DNA of 64,000 nt, from assembly GCA_028095005.1 (NCBI GenBank), contig CM051461.1, positions 59,253,840 to 59,317,839 on the forward strand. The letters run 5' to 3'. Below the pieces are notes generated by a model, which saw nothing but the letters and a program-made list of their open reading frames with translations, was not told where the DNA came from and ran no database searches. The DNA comes from Rhynchospora pubera. Its lineage: Eukaryota; Streptophyta; Magnoliopsida; Poales; Cyperaceae. Each line of letters begins with the position of its first letter. Positions within the stretch are counted from its first letter, which is position 1. Of the stretch, positions 36,088 to 47,153 are shown piece after piece. The position numbers were made by a program, and so were the translations under genes.

Positions 36088-38039
36088 GTGGTGCTTCATA
36101 ATACTCCAATTATGTTTTAATTTTTTAAGGATTGTCCACCAATTATATCCATTCTATTGATACTTCCAAAAAGGGGGGACCCACAACAGGATTGCGTGTA
36201 AGGCCATTATTTGTTACACTATCTTTAAAGGATTTCCGTGGGACCCACCATGTTAATCCTTTGCATTATTCCAGCTAAGAGGTGACGTGGCACGCTCAAC
36301 GCCACGCTCTCGTTACACCGGATCCGGTCCGCCGATTCAACTGAGAGCTTCATCTCTGTTTCTCTTATACTGGAGATATCCGCTCCTTGGACCTGAATCT
36401 GGAGCACCGAGCACAAGTCAATCAATCATCAGGTCATTGTTTTTTTTCCCAAAAAAGTGAAAATTCTTTTTCTCAGTTGTAGATTGATTTAGAATTATAT
36501 TTAAAAAAAATTAAAATACAAGATATTTTCTGTGTTCATGTCATAGAAGTATATATAGAAGATAGGATGAGAGAATCATAGATTTTAGGTCATAGTTTTA
36601 GTTTACGGTGAGAATATAAATTTTATTTTTATGTTACTATGATAATTAGTAGTATAAGTATTATTGTTGCTGCTATTTTATTACTATTTTTCAATTCGTT
36701 AGCGACTTTCATCTTGTTGGTTTTTTTTTTCTAGTCTACTCCAACTTATTTGGGCAAAAGACTTAATTGTTATTGTTAATACATTTTTCTAAATATAAAT
36801 TTGTTAATATAAGAGCCTGAGCTTGCGTAACTACCAACTACAAATTTAATATAGACTATTTAGTTGCAATTATTAGGTTTGATGAAAATAAAAATAACCT
36901 GTTGACACAACTACTTGTCAGTTATACCTTATTTTTTCTACTCAATTATTGCTGTCGAGCCCATCTATTTTCTCTACAAAGTGATTAATGTGATTGACTG
37001 TTCATATATATTTTTTTTACTAATATTTCACTTGATTTATGTGATTTGAAATATTGCAATTCACTTAACAAAACCAAATTCTTATATATCTTTCACAATT
37101 TAGTATTTTTTTTGTACTCTCGCAAATAAAATTAGTAAAGGTAACACATTGTCTGTTTATACTTGTGTGGATTTAACTCCAACGTAATATAGTTGATAGG
37201 TGTTCATTTAAATACGTTGATGAGTTTGATAGATAATTACTTTTTAGTAATTCTTGGTCGTCATGCAATTACATGATTCTTTTCAATGGTGTTATTATAT
37301 TTATAATATATATTCAATTAATTAATGAAGCTCGTGAATTTTAACTAATAAAGTAAATAATTACTGAACTATTTTTTATCTTTAATATCAATTAATTTTC
37401 TAAAATATTGTAGTTTATTTCAGATATTCTCATTTGACGTTATAAGCAGGTCACCTCATGATCCAAGGTCTCTGGCTATTTTTTTAAGAAATGGAGAAGT
37501 AGTGAAACAGTTTCGTTGTCCGGCTAAGCGAGCCATTAGAAACAAGAGAAATCAGCTGAGAGAACAATGCGCCATGAGCATTGAGCCATGATCACACAGC
37601 CAAACAGCCATGGACCCATGCAAAGAATTGTACCTTCGTAAACAAACTATACTTGATCCTCTGTGGCACTTTCTCACTGGAAATCGTAAGAGTTATGCAT
37701 GCTTGCATATACGAGTGCGCGGTATGCGATGAGTATGATGTGTCATTTGTTTAACTAAACCAACATGCTTTATTTTAAAATTCACGAATTAAAAAATATG
37801 ATATCGAATGCATAAAAAATAACTTATCTTGGTAATTACCACTTTCTTAAATTAAAATATTGAAAATAAATAGAACTTCTAAACATATCGTTAGCCTTAA
37901 AAATTGATTTTGTATTAAACTACTTATTGCTTAAGAATTTCATCAGAGGTCGTAAATATAGATTGTTTCAGTTATCAACTTTCAACGAATGATGAAAATT
38001 GCATGAATGTTTCAGTTATTTTATGTGCATGATATGCTT
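36088..38039. other. Intergenic, no gene supported
   Basis: A GC-richer patch at 36225-36425 ends with a possible donor but shows no domain in any frame. The rest is AT-rich. Confidence 0.4.
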
Positions 38040-38042
38040 ATT

Positions 38043-38211
38043 GGAGCCGTTTGGATCGCTTAGGAATTTGGGAAATTTGGAAAAGTTGCAATTCCTAGGA
38101 ATAAATTTATTGGGAAGTGTGTAATCTTGTGAAGAGTTTGGATTGTTTATAATAAATTTATAGTAGGAAGATGAAATTCTCCAAATTCCTTGGGAAATCC
38201 AAACAGCCTCA
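38043..38211. mobile_element. Tourist-like MITE, copy 3
   Basis: A 169-bp element nearly identical in its core to copy 2. Ends GGAGCCGTTTGGAT and ATCCAAACAGCCTCA are imperfect. ATT lies on both sides (38040-38042, 38212-38214). The shared core suggests both copies came from one recent family. Confidence 0.72.
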
Positions 38212-38393
38212 ATTAGTAAGATCATCTCAAATGTTGGATTTCAAAATTATAAATTATTTTAGTAAGTTGTTAAAGTTGTCAAACAAATTCATTGTCACTG
38301 AGATCTCCATCTATTTTAAGCCTTTTGTTATAATGGATATATGATTGTCCATACGAATTTTTGAAAGCACGATCGAGTTGATATACATACAAA

Positions 38394-38583
38394 AAATTGA
38401 GATCCGCTGCCGCGCGACACAGCGTGTCGCGCGGTATACTGGCCGTTTGATTAAGATCCAATGGACAAGGGAGCCCCGTGCATGTAACCTAGATTGGTAG
38501 GCCCGTAAAAAGTGAACCGTCCGATCAAGATCAGACGGCTCGCAGTGCGCTACACCGCGTGTCGCGCAACAGCGAATCCGGAT
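38394..38583 (-). mobile_element. Short TIR element with 12-bp target duplication, copy 2
   Basis: A 190-bp inverted homologue of 25324-25501. It is flanked by TATACATACAAA (38382-38393) and TGTACATACAAA (38584-38595), a 12-bp duplication with one mismatch. Its ends hold GCGCGACAC inverted repeats. It lies about 330 bp upstream of the second NRL gene's ATG, in its promoter. Confidence 0.75.
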
Positions 38584-38774
38584 TGTACATACAAATAGTT
38601 CGAACTATACATGTCAGAGACTTGAAACAGGATATACTGTATCTTTTTATTGCCCTTGCCCCACAAAATCCCAACTGTAAACAAAATAGTGGTACTTGAG
38701 GCGACACAATTCAAGTACCAATAAAGTGAACGAACTTTTCCTGAATCAAGGACCACCATGGAAAATCAAATGGC

Positions 38775-38786
38775 TATTTTATAAAC
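38775..38786 (+). promoter_or_regulatory. Possible TATA box of the second NRL gene
   Basis: TATTTTATAAAC lies about 130 bp upstream of the ATG at 38915, followed by a pyrimidine-rich leader (about 38840-38880). Spacing fits a normal plant promoter. Confidence 0.35.
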
Positions 38787-38914
38787 AGGTCCTTGTTTAA
38801 TCTTTCAGTTATCATTTTCAATCTATCAAGAATCTCTATATATCCGAAGCAATTTCCTCTTTCCCTCTTTCACTTTACGGGTCAGACAGAGAGAGAGACC
38901 AAAATTGATCTTTC

Positions 38915-41669
38915 ATGGCAGTCTCATTTCCCTCTTCTCAAATTTCTCCTTCCATGGATAGAACTACTCAGTGGTGAGTTTAGATATTTTGTACTTTTTT
39001 GATCTTCTGTAGTTCTGTTCATAACTAGTACTTCAATAGCTTACTTTTTTTTCAATCTTTATTTCTTATAATATTCTACGTCTCTATGTATCCAGGGTTT
39101 TCTCGCAAGATATACCGACTGATTTGATTGTAGAAGTGGGCAATTCATGTTTCCCTCTCCACAAAGTAAATTTCTCTATATTCTTTTTTGCATTTTTATT
39201 TAGTCAGAAACACAGAAATGAAATTTCAGATGCATCAACACTGTTTACTTCTCTCCGCTCTATCAGTAGAGTGTAGTAATTAAAAAGTCTAAAGACCACA
39301 AAAAACAGAGGAGATTCAATATTTTTGTTTGAATAAACCATTTCCACAATTTGTACCAATTTTCTCCATGCAAGTCATTTATTTGCCAGCAGGAGCTGAA
39401 ATTTTGAGAATTCCAAGTATCAGCTCTGTTAACATTGATAAATACAAAATTTTGAGGACCAATGTTATGTAATTCGTTGGTTATTCATTTTCATGCAATC
39501 AACTCAATTCTTAAGATTCCATTGTTTTTATTAATATTAGTGCATGTAACAACCTCTTTCTAATTCTAATGTACAAAATTGTTCAGCTGATGATGGTCCC
39601 AAAAAGTGGCTACATACGAAAAAAGGTCCACCAGGCAGCTGATCCAGCAGCAATAATACCAATTGAAATATCTGACATTCCTGGTGGGGCCGAAGCATTT
39701 GACCGGGCTGCCAGGTTCTGCTATGGTGTGAACTTTGAGATCACTGTCTACAACATAGCTGCATTGCGGTGTGCAGCAGAGTACTTGGAAATGACTGAAG
39801 AACATGGCGAGGCAAGCCTAGCATCAAGAACTGAGGAGTTTTTGGAAAAGGCCGCACTGAAGACATTGTCTGGTGCGGTTTCGGTTCTGAGGTCTTGTGA
39901 GGAGCTCTTGCCGTTTGCTGACAAAATTGGGCTTGTCCAGCGGAGCATTGATGTTATTGGATTGAAGGTTATTGTTCCTGATATATTATTATTGGTCAGA
40001 AGCAGTACTGGTGCAGAATTTATGATACCAAAACTATGAATTGGCTAAAATATTATGAGCTTATTGTGTCGATTCTTCTGACTATTCAATTTTGACATGT
40101 TTTCTATTCATAATACCTCTATTTGGAAATGAATTTAAGGTAAACACAAAATATAATGCCAGCTGACCAGACCATGCTATATTTACGAATGAATGAATGA
40201 ATGATTAAAATTAATTATAAATAGAGGAGAACCAAAGCTAAAAATTCTTTGTAATCTAGGCATGCAAGGAGGCAACCTTCCCAACAAGATCTCCCACAGA
40301 GTGGTGGGCTGCCGAATTATCAAGCCTCCCCCCTATCTTCTTCCAGAAAGTCCTCGCTGCCATGCAGGCTCGCTCAGCCTCCCCCAAAACCCTCGCAACT
40401 GCCATTTCCACTTATACCAACCTTACACTCCCCAACAATGCTACCTTAACATCTCACCACCGGACTCATCTCGAATCCATTGTGTCTTTGCTCCCACCAA
40501 ATGACACTGTGGCCCTGCCCGTCAGTTTCTTTTGCGTGCTTCTTCGTAATGCCATTGCTGTTTCTGCCTCTCCTGCCAGTCATGAAAATCTCGAAAAAAG
40601 GGTCTCTTCTCTCCTCGACACTGCAACACTCACTGATCTCTTAACTATCACGCTTGATCCATCAGGTGAAAGGATAGCTAATTTGGATAGTGTAAGGAAA
40701 GTAATTTCTGGTTTTGTTGAGAGGAAGACATCAGGTTCTGGCCGCAGTTTAGCTGGGATTTTCTATGGAGGTGGTGTTGCTCTCTGCTCTGCACCCATGC
40801 AGAAAGTTGCACGCATGGTGGATGCTTTTGTTGCCGAGATAGCCACCGATGCAGAGATGCCGATTTCCAAGTTTGTTGGAATTGCCGGTGCCATCCCGAA
40901 ATCAGCTAGAAAGTTTGATGACGATTTGTACCGTGCTGTCGATATATACCTCAAGGTTGGTGTCATTTAATTGACATATATTAAATTCTGTAAACTGGTA
41001 TAAAATCATGTATGCTCGAACCAGGAAAATGATGAAAATCAGTATGGTTATTGGCTTGGTACAATAAGGAATTTTTTGTACAAAAACTAAAGTACTGGTT
41101 TATAATTAACATAAATTGCTTTTTTTTTTTTTTTTTTCTAAAACCAGGCACATCATGGACTTGATGAAATAGACAGAGAAAAAGTATGCAGTGTCATGGA
41201 CCCTCTCAAACTGTCATATGAGGCACGTCTCCACGCAAGCCAAAACAAACGACTCCCTCTCCAAATAGTCCTGAGTGCTCTCTACTACGATCAACTTAAG
41301 ATTCGTAGTGGCAAAGGGGATCTCAACATGGTCACATCACCTCACCTGCCAACTGCTGAGGTGGTGCGCAAACAGGCAAAAGCTGATTCTTCATTGGCAC
41401 AAGAAAATGAAGCACTAAGAACTGAGTTGGCACGTATGAAAATGCTTGTTTCTAATTTTGAGCAGAGCCAGGGCAGCGGGTCCAGTAGATATGCAAAGGC
41501 CGTGGCAACACCATCAAAGAAACCAACATTTTTTGCCTCATTTTCTAAGACGTTTGGTAAGTTGAATCCTTTTAGACATGGATCCAAGGACACCTCAAAT
41601 ATAGCCGATGATCTATCCGTTGATGTGGCGGTGGCGAAGCCCAAGAAAAGGCGGTCTTCGATCTCTTAG
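38915..41669 (+). CDS. NPH3/RPT2-like (NRL) BTB protein, At5g67385-like
   Basis: Exons 38915-38973, 39096-39165, 39587-39967, 40260-40955 and 41148-41669 (GT-AG, phases 2, 0, 0, 0) give 575 residues. The BTB domain (about 19-125) opens WVFSQDIPTDLIVEVG. The NPH3 domain (about 180-450) starts WWAAELSSL, has DDDLYRAVDIYLKAHHG and ends ASQNKRLPLQIVLSALYYD. A coiled coil (about 483-507) contains AQENEALRTELARMK. The C terminus is KPKKRRSSIS; NPH3 ends similarly, and the antepenultimate serine there is the phosphorylation-dependent 14-3-3 site, so the same control is plausible here (inference). The match to Arabidopsis At5g67385 is recalled from the family. It is intact in all exons. An intact LTR retrotransposon begins 72 bp past the stop, in the likely 3' untranslated region, in the same orientation. 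Confidence 0.93.
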
Positions 41670-41740
41670 AATTTGTTGGGAATGCTACGTTTGGTGGTTC
41701 AGAGATTTAAATGGATGTTAGATTTAGCGACTAGAGTAAT

Positions 41741-42144
41741 TGTCAGGTACAGAAGTGATTGGTACAGAAGCAGTAACAGAAGAGAGGGTTGACTTGGTCA
41801 GACAAGCTGACGCTGTGAGAGAGAAAGTGACCGTTTCGCAGACAGAACAGACGGAATGACTAATACTTAACGGAAGGGCGCTGAGGAGATGAAGTGAAGA
41901 TCCAGCCATTAATGTGCAACGGTCGACTAATCAGACCCGTTGATGTAAATGATGTTAGAATGATTGTATGTTATATATATCTGAGCAGTGTGTAAAAAGG
42001 AGGTTGTTGAATATTGAATAAAGATAATGTTTTCTCCTACTCTCTCTCTCTTTCTTATCTTGAAGCTATCAATTCTGTGCGTTTAATTCCTTCCCTGTTG
42101 ATTCTTACCTCACAATTAGCCCCAAATTAAGCTAGTTTGTGACA
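41741..42144 (+). repeat. 5' LTR of the gypsy element
   Basis: 404 bp, TGTCAGG...TTGTGACA. A TATA motif TTATATATAT lies at 41971-41980 and a polyadenylation signal AATAAA at 42017-42022, followed by a CT-rich stretch. This gives a plausible U3-R-U5 order. Confidence 0.95.
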
Positions 42145-42148
42145 GAAT

Positions 42149-42162
42149 TGGTATCAAGAGCC
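42149..42162 (+). other. Primer binding site (initiator Met tRNA type)
   Basis: TGGTATCAAGAGCC begins four bases after the 5' LTR. It matches the usual TGGTATCAGAGCC plant iMet site except for one extra A. Confidence 0.8.
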
Positions 42163-42219
42163 ACAAGATCGCAAGCTGGGAACAACCTTTTATCCAAGAA
42201 AAACCAAGATTCGCTCACC

Positions 42220-45200
42220 ATGCCTCCTAAACCATCTCTTGGTGAGCAATTCACTGGTGAACTGCAAGAAGCTGTAACCAAGCTGAGTCAGGAAATGAAT
42301 GATAAGCTAGAACAACAGAAATTGGAGAATGCGCAGCAAATTGGTGAACTCAAGGCTTTGATGGAGCAGCTTCTCCGATCTCATTCTACCAATGGTGGGG
42401 CAACAGGTACTACATCTCGACCAACTCCTCGGTCACATACCCTTCACCCTGAGAACACATTTGGCGATGATGACAGACCACCACGAGGGGGTGATTCAAG
42501 ATTTCCATTACCAAGAACGGAATTTCCCTCCTTTGATGGCTCTAACCCAACTGTGTGGCGCTCCAAATGTGAAAGTTACTTTGCCATCTTTCCTGTGCCA
42601 GACCAATACAAAACTCACATGGCTACACTCCATTTTCATGATGAGGCATTGGAGTGGTATGAATGTTTCAAGGAGGAATGTCCTGATATTCCGTGGCTGT
42701 TATTGGTGGAGGAAGTTTTAGATCGATTTCAGACTTACACTTCTTCTAATCCAGTGGGTGATTTCAAGCGTGTGCATCAAATTGGGAAAGTAAGTGACTA
42801 CATCAGAGCTTTTGAACGAGCTAAGTCCAGGCTGATTGGAGAAACCAAGATCAGCAATAAGAATTTCTTCATCCAAGGATTTATAGAAGGGTTAAAAGAT
42901 GAAATTAAATATGCTGTTGAAGTATTGGATCCAATTTCACTCAACCAAGCCTTTAATTATGCTAGGAAAGCTGAATTGAATTTAGAAGGATTAGATAGAA
43001 GAGCAAAATCTGCTGCTAAATTTCAATCTTTTCAATATAAACCAGTGGTTAAGGAGGTAGAGGTACCAGTAAAACAAGGGGATCCTATGACTTCTACCAA
43101 ACAATTAGTTACTGTACCAGTAACCAAGGAGATGAGTAGGGACCAACTGAGAGCCCTTAGGTTGTGCTTTAAGTGCCATGAAAAGTACACTCCTGGTCAC
43201 AAGTGCACTGTGAAAAGTCTTCATGCACTTCAAATGGAAGAAGATGATGCTGATCCTGAGGTTCTATCAGTTCCTGTGATTGAATGGATTAAAGAAGTGG
43301 GAGTGGAACAATGTGCATCCCATGCTGATGCTGTCATTACTATGTGCTCAGATCAATCTGCCTCCAAGCTACAAACATTGAAATTCAAAGGTGATTTTGA
43401 CCATATACCCATTTGTGTCCTAATAGATACAGGTAGTACTCACTCTTTTGTTAATCCCTCTTTGATTGACACTGAAAGATGGCCAGTCTCACACACTACC
43501 CCTTTGAATGTAAGAATAGCAAATGGTACAGCCATGACAACATCCACTAAATGTGATAGTTTTTGTTTCACCCTCCAACATCACCAGTTGTCAGGGTCAG
43601 TTAGGCTCCTCAATATTCAGGGTTATGATGTTATTCTGGGTATGGATTGGATGTCATTGCATGGGCCTATGATGATTGATTGGGAGACTGGGAAAGTGCA
43701 TTTGCACAAAGATGGAGAGGAATTCCAATTGACAGTTCAACAAGAGATGGCTGAGATTAAATTGTGTCAATCTATATTACAACCTCTCAAAGCAGCTTCT
43801 AAAGGACAGTTATTAGTGGTGGCTCAAGTGAGTACGTTAAAGGAAGAGATAGTTTCCACTCAGGTTGAAATTCACCCCCAACTGCAACCAATTATGGCAA
43901 AATTCAATCATGTATTCCAGGAGCCAGTGCAATTACCTCCACAAAGATCAATTGACCACAAAATTCCCCTATTACCTGACAGCAAACCAATATCAATCAG
44001 GCCCTATAGGTATTCTTACTTTCAAAAATTGGAAATTGAGAGGATTATTGAGGAACTCATTTCTCAGTCCTTTATCAGACCATCATCAAGCCCTTATTCT
44101 TCACCTGTTCTCTTAGTCAAAAAGAAGGATAATTCTTGGAGGTTATGCATTGACTATAGGCAATTGAATGCAATGACTGTCAAAAACAAATACCCCATAC
44201 CTATAATTGATGATCTATTGGATGAATTGAAGGGTGCTGTGTACTTCTCCAAAATTGATCTTCGATCTGGATATCATCAAATTAGGATGAAGGAAGAGGA
44301 TGTTTTTAAAACAGCTTTTAGAACTCACCATGGGCATTATGAATTTGTGGTGATGCCATTTGGTTTAACCAATGCCCCTGCAACTTTTCAATCTCTAATG
44401 AATGGGTTATTTCAGCCATATGCAAGGAAATTCATTTTAGTTTTCTTTGATGACATACTGATCTATAGTAAGTCCATTGAGGATCATGTGGATCATGTAT
44501 CAGCTGCCCTCCAAATTTTGGCAGATAATGGCCTATATGCAAAACTATCAAAGTGTGCATTTGGGGTTCAACAAATTGAGTATTTAGGGCATATCATTTC
44601 AGCCCAGGGAGTGTCTACTGACCCAACCAAAGTGGATGCCATGGTTAATTGGCCTGTACCAAAGACAGTGAAGGAGTTAAGGGGTTTTCTGGGACTTACA
44701 GGCTACTATAGAAAGTTCATCAAAGACTATGGAACCATCTCAAAACCACTAACTGACTTAACCAAGAAAAATGCATTTTACTGGAGTGACAAGTCCCAAA
44801 TTGCATTTGAACAATTGAAGAAGGCCATGACTGTTGCTCCTGTGCTCACACTACCTGACTACTCCCAACAGTTCACTATAGAAACAGATGCTAGTGCATT
44901 GGGAATAGGGGCTGTTCTCATGCAAAATCACAAACCCATTGCATTCTTGAGCAAGAGTCTAGGGGTTAAAAGCCAAGCTTTATCAACCTATGAGAAGGAG
45001 CTGCTGGCATTACTCACTGCTGTGAAGAAATGGAGGCACTATTTGATGGCCAATCCTTTTGTTATTAGAACAGACCAAATAAGTTTAAAACATTTATTGG
45101 AACAGAAGGTCACCACTGCCTTACAACATAAAGGATTATGCACTCTCCTGGGTCTAAATTACACTATTGAGTATAAAAGGGGGAAGGAGAATAAAGTGGC

Positions 45201-46863
45201 TAATGCACTGTCCAGAGTTCAGTGTCAAAATTGGAGTGTGCAGTCAATTGAGGGAGGCCTGGGGGCAGTTAGTGAGATTATTCCTTCTTGGATTCAAGAG
45301 TTGTTGTCCAGCTATTCTGGGGATACATGGATTGAAGAGTTACAACAAAAAGCCTTCCTGGAAGCCACTACTTCAAATCCTACCTACACTGCACATCAAG
45401 GAGTGGTGAGATACAAGGGCAGAATTTGTGTTGGTAAGGCAGGAAATTGGAGACAGCAGATACTTCAATCTCTGCATGACTCATCAGTTGGGGGTCATTC
45501 AGGCATTAATGTAACTTACAACAAAGTAAGGAGGTTATTCTATTGGCCTGGTCTCAAACAGTCAGTTCATGACTATGTTGCTTCTTGCCACAATTGTCAA
45601 CTCAATAAAGGAGAACACTCACCTTATCCTGGATTGCTCCAACCACTGCCAATACCATCAGAAGCATGGACAAGTGTGGGACTTGACTTCATAACAGGGT
45701 TACCTAAATCCAAAGGAAGAGATGTGATATTAGTAGTGGTGGATAGATTGACAAAGTATGGCCATTTCATTCCTCTTACTCACCCATACAATGCTGCAGT
45801 GGTTGCACAGGTATTTGTGGATCACATTTATAAATTACATGGCCTGCCTCAAAATTTGGTGTCAGATAGGGACCCTATTTTCACCAGTCAATTTTGGAGA
45901 GAATTGATGGACAAAATTGGAATACAATTAAACATGAGTACTGCATATCATCCTCAGTCTGATGGTCAGACTGAGAGACTCAATCAATGCCTGGAGCAGT
46001 ATTTAAGATGCATGATATTTGAGCAACAGAAGAAGTGGGTTTCTTGGTTGTCTTTTGCTGAGTACTGGTACAACACCAGCCATCATCAGTCATTAGGCAT
46101 GACCCCCTTCCAGGCCTTGTATGGTTATCAACCTCCATTACTTCCACTGGGAGATACAATCAAAAGTCAGGACCCATCAGTCAACAATTGGCTCAAAGAT
46201 AGGCAACAGGCTCTGACTATTATCAAGGACAATTTGGTCAAAGCACAATGCAGAATGAAGAAGTATGCTGACCTCCATAGAACTGAAAGGCACTTTGAAG
46301 TTGGTGATTGGGTGTACTTAAAAGCTCAGACTTACAGGCAGAGTTCATTAGCAGCTGTACCACACTCTAAGCTCTCTTCCAAATATTTTGGCCCTTATGA
46401 GATAATTGATAGAGTTGGCCCAGTAGCTTATAGACTAAATTTTCCTTCTGATACCCAATTACACCCAGTCATTCATGTCTCACAATTAAAGAAACAAATT
46501 GGAGCACATTTTCGGCCTGCAGCTACCTTGCCTTGGGTGGGACCAGATGGGAAATTGCATGTGGAACCTGAAAAAATGCTGGATAGGAGATTTATTAAAA
46601 GAGGATTGGTTGGTGTACCTCAAATTAAAATCAAGTGGAGTAACTTATCTGAAGAGGAGGCTTCTTGGGAAGACTACGAGGAGTTACGCATGCGTTATCC
46701 TCACTTCATTCTCGAGGTCGAGAATCAGCTTAAGGAGGGGGGAATGTCAGGTACAGAAGTGATTGGTACAGAAGCAGTAACAGAAGAGAGGGTTGACTTG
46801 GTCAGACAAGCTGACGCTGTGAGAGAGAAAGTGACCGTTTCGCAGACAGAACAGACGGAATGA
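42220..46863 (+). CDS. Gag-pol polyprotein of the gypsy element
   Basis: 1547 residues from ATG 42220 (MPPKPSLGEQ). In order: Gag (about 110-250), a CCHC-like knuckle CFKCHEKYTPGHKC (about 315-328), an aspartic protease with DTGS (about 402), reverse transcriptase with CIDYRQLN (about 640) and FDDILIYS (about 743), RNase H with TDAS (about 889), and integrase with an HHCC finger (about 1085-1125) and the D, D, E core (about 1155, 1215, 1250). A chromodomain-like C terminus (about 1450-1500) has IKWSNLSEEEASWEDYEEL. RNase H precedes integrase, the gypsy order. There is no stop or frameshift. The last 39 codons lie inside the 3' LTR. The frame is also open upstream to 42139, but the ATG after the primer site is the natural start. 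Confidence 0.95.
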   Translation: MPPKPSLGEQFTGELQEAVTKLSQEMNDKLEQQKLENAQQIGELKALMEQLLRSHSTNGGATGTTSRPTPRSHTLHPENTFGDDDRPPRGGDSRFPLPRTEFPSFDGSNPTVWRSKCESYFAIFPVPDQYKTHMATLHFHDEALEWYECFKEECPDIPWLLLVEEVLDRFQTYTSSNPVGDFKRVHQIGKVSDYIRAFERAKSRLIGETKISNKNFFIQGFIEGLKDEIKYAVEVLDPISLNQAFNYARKAELNLEGLDRRAKSAAKFQSFQYKPVVKEVEVPVKQGDPMTSTKQLVTVPVTKEMSRDQLRALRLCFKCHEKYTPGHKCTVKSLHALQMEEDDADPEVLSVPVIEWIKEVGVEQCASHADAVITMCSDQSASKLQTLKFKGDFDHIPICVLIDTGSTHSFVNPSLIDTERWPVSHTTPLNVRIANGTAMTTSTKCDSFCFTLQHHQLSGSVRLLNIQGYDVILGMDWMSLHGPMMIDWETGKVHLHKDGEEFQLTVQQEMAEIKLCQSILQPLKAASKGQLLVVAQVSTLKEEIVSTQVEIHPQLQPIMAKFNHVFQEPVQLPPQRSIDHKIPLLPDSKPISIRPYRYSYFQKLEIERIIEELISQSFIRPSSSPYSSPVLLVKKKDNSWRLCIDYRQLNAMTVKNKYPIPIIDDLLDELKGAVYFSKIDLRSGYHQIRMKEEDVFKTAFRTHHGHYEFVVMPFGLTNAPATFQSLMNGLFQPYARKFILVFFDDILIYSKSIEDHVDHVSAALQILADNGLYAKLSKCAFGVQQIEYLGHIISAQGVSTDPTKVDAMVNWPVPKTVKELRGFLGLTGYYRKFIKDYGTISKPLTDLTKKNAFYWSDKSQIAFEQLKKAMTVAPVLTLPDYSQQFTIETDASALGIGAVLMQNHKPIAFLSKSLGVKSQALSTYEKELLALLTAVKKWRHYLMANPFVIRTDQISLKHLLEQKVTTALQHKGLCTLLGLNYTIEYKRGKENKVANALSRVQCQNWSVQSIEGGLGAVSEIIPSWIQELLSSYSGDTWIEELQQKAFLEATTSNPTYTAHQGVVRYKGRICVGKAGNWRQQILQSLHDSSVGGHSGINVTYNKVRRLFYWPGLKQSVHDYVASCHNCQLNKGEHSPYPGLLQPLPIPSEAWTSVGLDFITGLPKSKGRDVILVVVDRLTKYGHFIPLTHPYNAAVVAQVFVDHIYKLHGLPQNLVSDRDPIFTSQFWRELMDKIGIQLNMSTAYHPQSDGQTERLNQCLEQYLRCMIFEQQKKWVSWLSFAEYWYNTSHHQSLGMTPFQALYGYQPPLLPLGDTIKSQDPSVNNWLKDRQQALTIIKDNLVKAQCRMKKYADLHRTERHFEVGDWVYLKAQTYRQSSLAAVPHSKLSSKYFGPYEIIDRVGPVAYRLNFPSDTQLHPVIHVSQLKKQIGAHFRPAATLPWVGPDGKLHVEPEKMLDRRFIKRGLVGVPQIKIKWSNLSEEEASWEDYEELRMRYPHFILEVENQLKEGGMSGTEVIGTEAVTEERVDLVRQADAVREKVTVSQTEQTE
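46732..46744 (+). other. Polypurine tract of the gypsy element
   Basis: AAGGAGGGGGGAA lies directly before the 3' LTR, the position of the plus-strand primer. It is within the coding frame. Confidence 0.85.
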
Positions 46864-47148
46864 CTAATACTTAACGGAAGGGCGCTGAGGAGATGAAGTG
46901 AAGATCCAGCCATTAATGTGCAACGGTCGACTAATCAGACCCGTTGATGTAAATGATGTTAGAATGATTGTATGTTATATATATCTGAGCAGTGTGTAAA
47001 AAGGAGGTTGTTGAATATTGAATAAAGATAATGTTTTCTCCTACTCTCTCTCTCTTTCTTATCTTGAAGCTATCAATTCTGTGCGTTTAATTCCTTCCCT
47101 GTTGATTCTTACCTCACAATTAGCCCCAAATTAAGCTAGTTTGTGACA
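46745..47148 (+). repeat. 3' LTR of the gypsy element
   Basis: 404 bp, matching the 5' LTR base for base by eye. It encodes the last 39 residues of the polyprotein, then TATA 46975-46984 and AATAAA 47021-47026. Transcripts of the upstream NRL gene that read into either LTR could end at its AATAAA (inference). Confidence 0.95.
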
Positions 47149-47153
47149 GTAAT

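Larger units (their letters stand above)
41741..47148 (+). mobile_element. Intact Ty3/gypsy chromovirus-type LTR retrotransposon
   Basis: A 5408-bp element flanked by the 5-bp duplication GTAAT (41736-41740, 47149-47153). It has two 404-bp LTRs starting TG and ending CA with no difference that I can see, a tRNA-iMet-type primer binding site, one uninterrupted gag-pol frame and a polypurine tract. Compact size, short LTRs and a C-terminal chromodomain-like segment fit the Reina-type chromoviruses; that clade call is tentative. Identical LTRs mean a recent insertion, and the element looks capable of transposition. Confidence 0.95.

Noticed and set aside
42139..42219. Upstream extension of the gypsy polyprotein into the 5' LTR and primer site
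   Set aside because: It begins with GTG inside the LTR and crosses the tRNA primer site. The ATG at 42220 is the natural start.
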